In this document: positions 8,537 through 14,369 of the stretch, in pieces
Layout: every line of letters begins with the position of its first letter
How positions within the stretch are numbered: position 1 is the first letter of the stretch
Origin: Ichthyophonus hoferi
Lineage: Eukaryota; Opisthokonta; Ichthyosporea; Ichthyophonida; Ichthyophonidae
Length of the DNA: 14,369 bases
Direction of reading: 5' to 3'
NCBI GenBank assembly: GCA_002751075.1
Contig: NAOQ01000858.1
Span: 5,218 to 19,586 of the forward strand
The notes under the pieces: generated by a model
The model's database searches: none
Told to the model about the DNA's origin: nothing
The model's input: the letters and a program-made list of their open reading frames with translations, nothing else
Position numbers and translations under genes: made by a program

Positions 8537-9976
8537 TGCAGCCTTTTCTTCCTGACTTAAAGATTGCCAAAGTTACTTTCAGTCATATCCATTTATAATA
8601 AAATGCAATTTCTTACATATCCTCAAAATATTTTTCACTATTCCCCTTTGTGTGGCTGAAGCATAACTTATATAGATCGTTTATAAAACATTTCATACGT
8701 AATAATACCCAGACTAATCGTATTTTGAGAGCCACTACTAAGAAGCAAGACAAAATACTATCGGTAAAAACTGTATTGGCAGATCATAATTAAAACCAGT
8801 GATTGATGGTTCCGCACATTCCCTAGGTGAGACGATTAAAAGTCACTTGCCAAGAGAGAAATATAATTGGATAGAATACAATTAAGATCTATAATGTGAT
8901 TAAAATCTATAATGCGATTAGTCTAAAAAAGTAGATCATATATACGACGTCACTGACATCGGCTAAATACATTGGAGAATATATGATGTATATCAAATTC
9001 TGAACATGAAAGTGACATGGCCATTGATTAGTTTAAATAAAACAGTATTGTGCTACTTAATCATTCTTGAGTAGACTGAAATACAATATAATTTAAAACA
9101 ATGTGATGTTAAATTAAGAATGATTTGGACAGCTATTATTTCGAGTTAGGTGTTGCAAGATATTGGTTTACATAGAGTGGCGAGGTTGAAAAAATTCATT
9201 ATTGTTAGTTTTTGATCTGTCATTAAGAAGCATCAGTTTATGTTCTAAATAATTAATCTAACTATGGTAAATTACTGTTATACTTTTAGGAAATTAGTAC
9301 CAGTATTACTAGCATGTCATCTCTCCATATTGGATGACAATCAAACATTATAGGTAACTTCTTGTGTGTAAGTGATAAATCTATATCTGGCATAGTTTTT
9401 GACAGATTTTTACGTTAATTTGGTCAACTCAAACGCATTTTATAATAAGGACCTTTGACGTGCCATTTTAGTGTAAAACAGAAGTATAAAATAATATTTA
9501 CTCAGCCTAACCCAATTTTACAACCAGAGTTTAGGTTATCATATCATAAAGTAGAATAATGTTCCAATGTGTTTAGTCAAAAGTTTCATAATGCTAAGCT
9601 GTAAACTGCCAGTTGGTCAATTGCTTTTCTATCAGTCACAACAAATTCTAGCACAGGTCCCAATTTTTTTCTTTAATCCTTATCATGAAATGTTTCTAAA
9701 AATCATTTAAGATAATACCAGATTCCGAAATACCCTAATAAAAGTAATTAAAGAACAATGGATTATGGAGTCACAGCATGCGCATGTAATCTGGATGTAG
9801 AGGCCGCTAAAAAATAAAAACAGAATCATATTAAGAAAGGTATATATGAATTATCTGAATCGCCTGATTTAGGCGAATAAAATGCAATGAGAAAATATGA
9901 TTGGTGCATACTATCAAGAATAAAGGAATGAAGATAAAGATAAAATTAGTTTAAATAATTTGAGCCGAGAAATTGA

Positions 9977-10068
9977 CCAATAAAATAGCATATTTTAAAC
10001 ACAGTTTGGCGGCCGGCCGACAGCATCAAGGAACATCACACAGCACGGAGGGGCCCTCTCTCTTTCTT
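9977..10068 (+). promoter_or_regulatory. eL29 promoter
   Basis: A CCAAT box lies at 9977-9981, followed by a TATTTTAAA stretch, a sudden G+C-rich patch with the palindrome CGGCCGGCCG (10010-10019), and GGGCCC (10051-10056) running into a 15-base pyrimidine tract (10054-10068). Such a tract at the transcription start is a 5'TOP motif in animals, where it controls ribosomal-protein translation. Whether it works that way here is unknown. The likely start lies at or near 10054. Confidence 0.6.
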
Positions 10069-10081
10069 ACCCTAAGGACAG
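10054..10081 (+). other. Probable non-coding first exon of eL29
   Basis: After the pyrimidine tract comes ACCCTAAGGACAG and a strong donor GTGAGAT at 10082. ACCCTAA is a telomere-repeat-like box common upstream of ribosomal-protein genes in several eukaryotes. The exon start is an estimate. There is no ATG inside. Confidence 0.5.
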
Positions 10082-10334
10082 GTGAGATATCCTGTGTCTG
10101 TGATGTAGGCGAATAGCTTTAGAGTTATTAGTGAAATGGGCAATGGATGGTGGATAGGATCGCATGGATTCGATGTGGTGATTGAGAGGAGTCACGATAT
10201 CTGCCGATGCAGATAATTTCGTGGCGCGAAATTTTATTTAACTCAAATCGGAAACGATTAAGAATTCAACTATTATCCATTTCATATCTATTAGAATTAA
10301 TCAGCATTCGTTTTCATACGGGAATCCTTGAACG

Positions 10335-10348
10335 ACATCCATCCTTAA
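10335..10348 (+). promoter_or_regulatory. RPG-box-like element of eL29
   Basis: ACATCCATCCTTAA resembles the yeast Rap1 site of ribosomal-protein promoters (ACACCCATACATT) and recurs almost unchanged upstream of eL34 at 13231. It lies 317 bases before the ATG. Confidence 0.35.
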
Positions 10349-10523
10349 AAAAAGCAGACGAAGGCGCTGGGATAGCTTGTAATTCGGCATAGATTTTCAT
10401 TTCCTTTTTCATTTTTTATAAAGATCCTACCAAACATTCAATCAGCAATGACACGTCATTACACAACATCAACATTATTGAGCAAGATCTGACCATTTAA
10501 GGAACCATATAGTCTGCCAAAAT

Positions 10524-10576
10524 TATAACCACGCTATAACTTACATACCACGTTATAACTTGCACACACCTATAAC
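10524..10576 (+). repeat. Four TATAAC motifs
   Basis: TATAAC occurs at 10524, 10535, 10554 and 10571. The last three are followed by TT and an A/C-rich stretch, so this looks like a degenerate tandem repeat with units of roughly 17-19 bases. It may be a binding-site cluster or a slippage product. It lies 80-130 bases before the eL29 ATG. Confidence 0.55.
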
Positions 10577-10651
10577 TTCAACACATGGGGGTATTATATG
10601 GAAATAAGACAATGGTTTCTGACATTACCTAATAATGCAGGAACCGGAAAA

Positions 10652-11222
10652 ATGGCCAAGTCCAAGAACCACACGGCTAACAACCAGAGCAAGAAGGCTC
10701 ACAAGAATGGTATTAAGAAGCCCCTTAGGCAGAAATACCCTTCTCTCAAGGGCGTAAGTATTCCTTTAATATTTTCAACCCTACACTTGCCAAATATTAC
10801 TTGCTTAAAACAACAGCCTATTCTTTCATGGCAAAAATTATTATTTCGAAACTTCACATTTCATAAAGCATATATGTGAAATATTTATCTTATTAAAAAG
10901 TATATATAGGTGTTCACGTCGTACTCCCCAAGTTAAAGTTAATGAAGCAAAGTGACCAATGTATGGTATATAAATTATAGATTTAAGTTATATACCAGAG
11001 CAAATTTTAATATCAACGCAAGCTTTACAGACAACAACGCAAGTGGTTTATTTTATGAAGGATTTGACTAACTGCCAGTTTTAAACTATTTGAAATAGCT
11101 GCAACTATGTTTTCTAACCACTTCAAAATTTTCAGATTGACCCCAAGTTCCTCAAGAACATGAGGTATGCCAAGAAGCACAACAAGAACTTCGCTGCCCC
11201 TGCTCCCGCCGTTTCCGCGTAA
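10652..11222 (+). CDS. RPL29: Large-subunit ribosomal protein eL29
   Basis: This small, very basic 60S subunit protein sits on the subunit surface and supports assembly. Exon 1 is 10652-10753 (34 codons) and exon 2 is 11136-11222 (28 codons plus TAA). The 382-nt intron has donor GTAAGT and acceptor TTTTCAG with a CTAACC branch site. The protein opens with [17 protein letters not shown], the family hallmark, followed by KNGIKKP, YPSLKG at the splice junction and [15 protein letters not shown]. The 62-residue length fits fungal and plant eL29. Vertebrate forms have a long extra tail. The C-terminus is an Ala-Pro run, not the usual lysine- or glutamate-rich end. Codons favour C/G endings (AAG, AAC, CTC), as in highly expressed genes, against an A+T-rich background. 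The ATG is the only one that gives the conserved N-terminus. It looks complete and functional. Confidence 0.97.
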
Positions 11223-12614
11223 ATGCTCGTTCTTTCTTCCAAGGTTCATTAAACTAGTTCCTCTCAAGGGCGGGGACATAGGTTAACCCTAAGGGTCATA
11301 AAACCATCTAATGAACCTACAGTTTTGTTATTTGGGTGTTGGAATTGTTGCTTTTTAAGTTCAAGTTTATAATAATACATTTATTTTGGAATTGTTGCTA
11401 TTTTTTTTTTAGCAATGCTTAATAGAAGACTTGATTTATTTCAAAAGGTCATAGAAGTTGCCAAATGGAATTTTTTGTTTGAGCTGTACGTACGTGTATA
11501 TATATATATAAAAGCTGTAACTATATAGGGACTTTTATGATCAAAAGGAGGTGCAAGTGTTTCGACTGGAGATATTCGCTATTACATAAAAATAATTTAG
11601 CTACAGTAAGACAGTAAATTTAGGAACTATTTCATATACAATTAGTGGAAATTTATCTAATGTGAACTTCTATTATATTAAATATATTTTTAACTTGCAC
11701 TTGAAAATTGTATCTAAACGTAATATGACGTAATTAAAGCTACCATTTTAGTGTTACATTTTTGTTAATTTATTTTTAAGTTAAATTTTACCATTGATGG
11801 TTGTAATCTATGTTCAGACAAATGTTATAGTAGTGCTCCTATTGACTGAAGTTGTAAAAAAATTAATGATAAACTTTTAATTTCTTTCATACAGTCATTG
11901 TTTAGTGACTTTGAACGGGATATCTGGTTTGAACAAGATGATAATCAAGCTTAATAAAGCAACGCTTTGTTATGCAATAGCTTTAAATTAGTAATTTTCT
12001 ACTAGGTTTGTTTTAACACCTTCACAACTATGGTTAAATGTTTTCGTCTTGATATGAAATTTCTTTCTATTTAGTAAGTTAATGGCAATTAAAACCAGTC
12101 CAATTAGACAATTTTATATATATTTTTCGATACCAACTAGTGTGGCAAGCTTAAATAAGAGAATATATCTTAAAATTGCTATCGTATATTTATTTATATA
12201 AATAAGGTAATGGGTAAATGCAACATTACTTAATTATAATGATATTGGCAACAAGCTAAAAAAAAAACATGCAGTTGAATAGGAGCACTGAATGAAAGTT
12301 TTCTATTGTACTTTGATATTATTAATACTAGAAATAATGTTTTTATCGAACCTTAGACCACCGCGCTATCATCACCAGATTACCAAATAATATCTAAAGG
12401 CTCTATACTTTTCCAAGTAGTATGGCCTTAAACTTTTTTGCTTTTTGAAATATTGCTCCAGGGAGTGCCTTTCTGTCACATTTGCTTTATTTAATAAGTT
12501 ATTTTATCAGAGACTATAGAATAGTAGCATTTTAAATTTTTTTTTCTGTATGACCCGAATGAATAGAAATCACGAGTTTGATTTATTACAATATAAATAT
12601 ATCACAAAATCTAA
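11223..12614. other. eL29 3' flank and intergenic DNA
   Basis: The 3'UTR of eL29 begins here. A TTAACCCTAAGGGT near-palindrome lies at about 11283-11296. No canonical AATAAA occurs close to the stop; AATAAT at about 11371 is a possible variant signal. A (TA)n tract sits at 11497-11511. The rest is A+T-rich with no open frame or motif I can support. Confidence 0.6.
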
Positions 12615-12860
12615 TTACTTATGCTTCAAAAAATAAACTAGGCCAATATTACTTTTTGAAATATCACAATAAGAAATTAAACAACATAAACTCAAGAGAT
12701 TGAACACTAATATCAAAAACCTACAAATTAGACCCTTCCTTTTGCTACATAATGAGTCAGTTAAACGATTACAATAAGCCATACACAAATTTAAATCTGG
12801 CGCGCCGGAGACTTGCACGGTAAAACAACAACCAATACAAAAATAGATCACACATTCCAT
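12615..12860 (-). CDS. Hypothetical small cysteine-rich protein (doubtful)
   Basis: This is an open frame of 81 codons from an ATG at 12860. The first 20 residues (MECVIYFCIGCCFTVQVSGA) could be a signal peptide. A stretch with cysteines spaced C-x3-C-x7-C-x7-C follows, and then a hydrophobic segment (FLILVFNLLSLCCLI). A secreted or membrane cysteine-rich protein would look like this, but so can chance translation of T-rich DNA. It would be divergent from eL34 and share its CCAAT box, which reads CCAAT on this strand. Against it, the G+C-rich GGCGCGCC at 12799 lies inside the frame and fits better as an eL34 promoter element. No family is recognised. Confidence 0.2.
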   Translation of the reverse strand: MECVIYFCIGCCFTVQVSGAPDLNLCMAYCNRLTDSLCSKRKGLICRFLILVFNLLSLCCLISYCDISKSNIGLVYFLKHK

Positions 12861-12999
12861 TGTATAAACATAATCATAATAATTAATTGTATTGGCTAAA
12901 TATCAGCCTGCTTCCAGACGCACTTTCATTTCAATGTTGGCCGGCACCATCCACCCGATCCTCTTTCAGGAGAACTTTTGCGCTCAAAGCTTCTCTTCT
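12799..12999 (+). promoter_or_regulatory. eL34 promoter
   Basis: Elements in order are the palindrome GGCGCGCC (12799-12806), an inverted CCAAT box (ATTGG, 12891-12895), a G+C-rich stretch with GGCCGGC from about 12938, and two pyrimidine tracts, the second being CTTCTCTTCT at 12990-12999 just before GGGCCC (13000-13005). The arrangement parallels the eL29 promoter. The start site is not determined and probably lies between 12950 and 12990. Confidence 0.5.
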
Positions 13000-13016
13000 G
13001 GGCCCCGTATCTCAAG
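12990..13016 (+). other. Probable non-coding first exon of eL34 (3' part)
   Basis: The stretch from the pyrimidine tract through GGGCCCC ends at CTCAAG/GTACGC, a good donor. The exon's 5' limit is unknown. Open frames that run through it (12887-13087 and 12892-13137) match nothing and are taken as untranslated. Confidence 0.45.
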
Positions 13017-13423
13017 GTACGCCCATGAAATTGCATTTGGAGAGCGTAGAGTTAAACCATTTTCGTTTATTTTTATTATTCAATTAGATGCAAAATATTA
13101 TTTGGATGGGTGTTTAAATTTTTTAAAGCAAGATTAAAAAAAATACTTAGGATATTTTTTGATTTTTTTCATGCAAATAAAACTGTTTCAATTATTTTCA
13201 ACGGATTTTCCATCCAACGCATATCGGGAGACATCCATTCATTAAAGAGGCGTCGGATACATTTCACCTATGATATATATATATTTTGTAGTTGGACCTT
13301 TTTTTCAAAAAAATATTTTCAAACCTCATTCTAAAGATGGGGGCATTAAGATCTAGAGATCTTGATGTTATATATATGGTAATATAATGCCTTCTACAAG
13401 TTATTTATGATAACTGACCTTAG
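13017..13423 (+). other. Probable 5'UTR intron of eL34, about 407 nt
   Basis: The donor is GTACGC. The best acceptor is ACCTTAG at 13423, with CTGAC nearby as a branch site, leaving 22 untranslated bases before the ATG. A second acceptor at 13434 (GTAG) is possible. It contains the RPG-like element at 13231-13245, T-rich tracts, and the inverted repeat AAGATCT/AGATCTT near 13350. Confidence 0.45.
13231..13245 (+). promoter_or_regulatory. RPG-box-like element of eL34
   Basis: ACATCCATTCATTAA matches the yeast Rap1 consensus ACACCCATACATT at 11 of 13 positions. It shares the core ACATCCATYC with the element upstream of eL29. It is preceded by CGGGAG and followed by a short GC-rich AGGCGTCGG. 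Confidence 0.4.
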
Positions 13424-13445
13424 ACATCCTGTAGTACACTCTAAG

Positions 13446-14369
13446 ATGGTTCAGCGCGTGTCATACCGTAGGCGTACGTCCTACAACACCAAGTCCAATG
13501 TGGTGCGCATGTAAGTATTTCCTTATTTTTTATTGTGGGATGCGGTTGCAGGGTGGTAGGTGGTTGTTTGGGGTTCATTAGTGAGTATCGTTTTTGTGTG
13601 ATTTTATGGGTGGTTTTGTGTGTCGCCCGCGTTTGAAAGATAAGTTTCCAGTATTGTGTTGTTTAAGGCGTCTAAATTTGAGCTGTTTATGTAGTGTTAT
13701 TAGTGTTGTTTATAATATTTGAATATGCCCGTTATAAGAACATGATTATATTATTCAGTTATATAAAATGTGCGAATTTGAGGGGTTTGAAATCAAGTTA
13801 TGTATGAAAATTGGATCTTGTAATGTTTGTTACCAGGTTGTATTTTTATATGTTGTGAAGACTAGAATAAGTTTTTTTGCAGTGCATTAATTGTTTATTC
13901 CAATTTGAATGGGTTGAAGTGTTGCATGCTTCAATATAATAGTGAGTCCAAATAGTTATTGTTAGAGCTAGCTTTATAATGTTTTTTCTTGATTTTGTAA
14001 TAGCATTGGTATTTTGGTGTTAATTTTTGGTGTTAAAAGCTTGTTTTTTTTGTAGGCGTGCCAATTGAAAAATAAATTTTAGTGGTTGTTTTGATCTTCA
14101 CTAATAGTGAAGTAGTTTAATGTTTTTAGGTGGTCTATTCATGTTTGGTTGTAGGAGGTGAATTGAACCAGGTCCTTGGCGTATTCCTTTATTAATCTAA
14201 GTGGCTATGCTCTTTCAGGGTTAAGACCCCCGGCGGTAAGCTCACTTACCTTTATGTGAAGAAGTCTGGCACTCGCACCAAGTGCGGTGACTGCGGTGGA
14301 CACCTTCAGGGTATCCCTGCCATGCGCCCTAAGCAGCTCGCTCGTCTTTCCATCACCAAGAAGCACGTG
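13446..14369 (+). CDS. RPL34: Large-subunit ribosomal protein eL34 (3' end outside window)
   Basis: Exon 1 is 13446-13510 and exon 2 starts at 14219 and runs off the window. The intron splits an ATG codon (AT/G). The 72 visible residues, of the roughly 110-120 usual for the family, begin MVQRVSYRRRTSYNTKSN, the conserved eL34 start, and continue VKTPGGKL, YLYVKKSG, KCGDCG, LQGIPAMRPKQL and SITKKHV. KCGDC is the first half of the zinc-binding motif; the second Cys pair (CxxC) would follow downstream. The VKTPGG and CGDCG forms are fungus-like, while the MVQR...RRR start is also animal-like. Codons are strongly C/G-ending, as in eL29. The protein sits at the 60S surface. No damage is visible. 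Confidence 0.96.
13511..14218 (+). other. eL34 coding intron, 708 nt, G+T-rich
   Basis: The donor is GTAAGT and the acceptor is CTCTTTCAG, with ATCTAAG as a branch candidate. The intron is markedly rich in G and T on the coding strand with few C, unlike the other introns here. It contains a 17-nt palindrome at 14096-14112. I searched by eye for C/D-box snoRNA signatures (RTGATGA with CTGA) and saw none. H/ACA RNAs cannot be excluded by eye. Confidence 0.9.
14096..14112. repeat. 17-nt palindrome in eL34 intron
   Basis: Arms CTTCACTA and TAGTGAAG flank one A, about 105 bases before the 3' splice site. The loop is too small for a normal RNA hairpin. It may be a dimeric DNA-binding site or chance. 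Confidence 0.5.

Larger units (their letters stand above)
5848..9970. other. A+T-rich intergenic DNA, no recognisable gene
   Basis: Apart from the old repeat pair and simple repeats I recognise nothing here. Two open stretches stand out. The + frame ending at the stop at 6466-6468 gives a hydrophobic run (ILAFCYLVVGVVFNLLL) after an acceptor-like GAATAG. The + frame 8393-8536 is 47 codons long, less A+T-rich, with Trp and Cys codons. Neither has a start, a family match or a partner exon. The longest track-length open frames (for example 6516-6734, -) are A+T-driven and rich in Ile, Tyr and Phe. Confidence 0.6.
10082..10640 (+). other. Probable 5'UTR intron of eL29, 559 nt
   Basis: The donor is CAG/GTGAGAT and the acceptor is AATGCAG at 10634-10640, preceded by CCTAATAA (branch-like) and followed by only 11 bases before the eL29 ATG. 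Inside are an RPG-box-like element (10335-10348), four TATAAC motifs (10524-10576) and a 61-codon open frame (10207-10392) that resembles no known protein. The alternative is unspliced upstream DNA with the start near 10600. Confidence 0.5.

Noticed and set aside
10207-10392. 61-codon frame upstream of eL29
   Set aside because: It lies within the inferred leader intron, contains the RPG-like element, and resembles no protein.
11025-11279. 84-codon - strand frame
   Set aside because: It is the antisense shadow of eL29 exon 2 and its intron.
12887-13334. Three overlapping + frames before eL34
   Set aside because: They run through the promoter, leader exon and T-rich intron of eL34 and match no family.
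1-14369. CRISPR arrays, bacterial operons, complete transposons
   Set aside because: No regularly spaced short repeats, no ribosome-binding-site-led gene strings, and no transposase or reverse transcriptase motifs were seen; splicing and a Pol III tRNA show nuclear eukaryotic DNA.

Overview
The window is eukaryotic nuclear DNA, A+T-rich by eye, and most likely fungal. Three protein genes are split by spliceosomal introns with GT...AG ends, often with a CTAAY-type branch site near the 3' end. The gene at the left end is the C-terminus of the CCR4 deadenylase. It carries fungal-type residues (SPDHPDL, IDYIW) and aligns without gaps to my memory of yeast Ccr4 across two intron junctions. The 62-residue eL29 is also of the short, fungus- or plant-like size. 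The four coding-region introns measure about 378, 389, 382 and 708 nt, which is long for a fungus. With the roughly 8.7 kb gene desert, this suggests an expanded, possibly early-diverging fungal genome. That placement is inference.

Layout. Positions 2-83 hold an intron-less tRNA-Ser(CGA), followed by a T6 Pol III stop. The last three exons of CCR4 follow on the same strand (222-323, 702-808, 1198-1290). The first visible CCR4 exon opens at an acceptor, so the tRNA probably lies inside a CCR4 intron. From about 1.3 to 9.97 kb I recognise no gene. This stretch holds microsatellites, a 23-nt palindrome, a closely spaced TATA box and AATAAA, a diverged 362-bp direct repeat (4547-4908 and 5486-5847), a second older repeat pair (5987-6048 and 7268-7329), and several short open stretches of unknown meaning.

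The right third carries two cytosolic ribosomal protein genes of the large subunit, both on the + strand: eL29 (10652-11222, two coding exons, complete) and eL34 (13446 to beyond the window end, two coding exons visible). They appear to share an upstream design. Each has a CCAAT box, a G+C-rich patch with an 8-10 bp palindrome, a GGGCCC next to a pyrimidine tract, a probable non-coding first exon ending at a good 5' splice site, a 5'UTR intron of about 400-560 nt, and inside that intron an ACATCCATYC element resembling the yeast Rap1/RPG box. This points to co-regulation of the pair. A small cysteine-rich open frame on the opposite strand (12615-12860) may be divergent from eL34 but is unproven.

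Together the recognisable genes serve translation and mRNA turnover: a serine tRNA, two 60S proteins and the catalytic CCR4-NOT deadenylase. No CRISPR array, bacterial operon, clear transposase or complete mobile element was seen.
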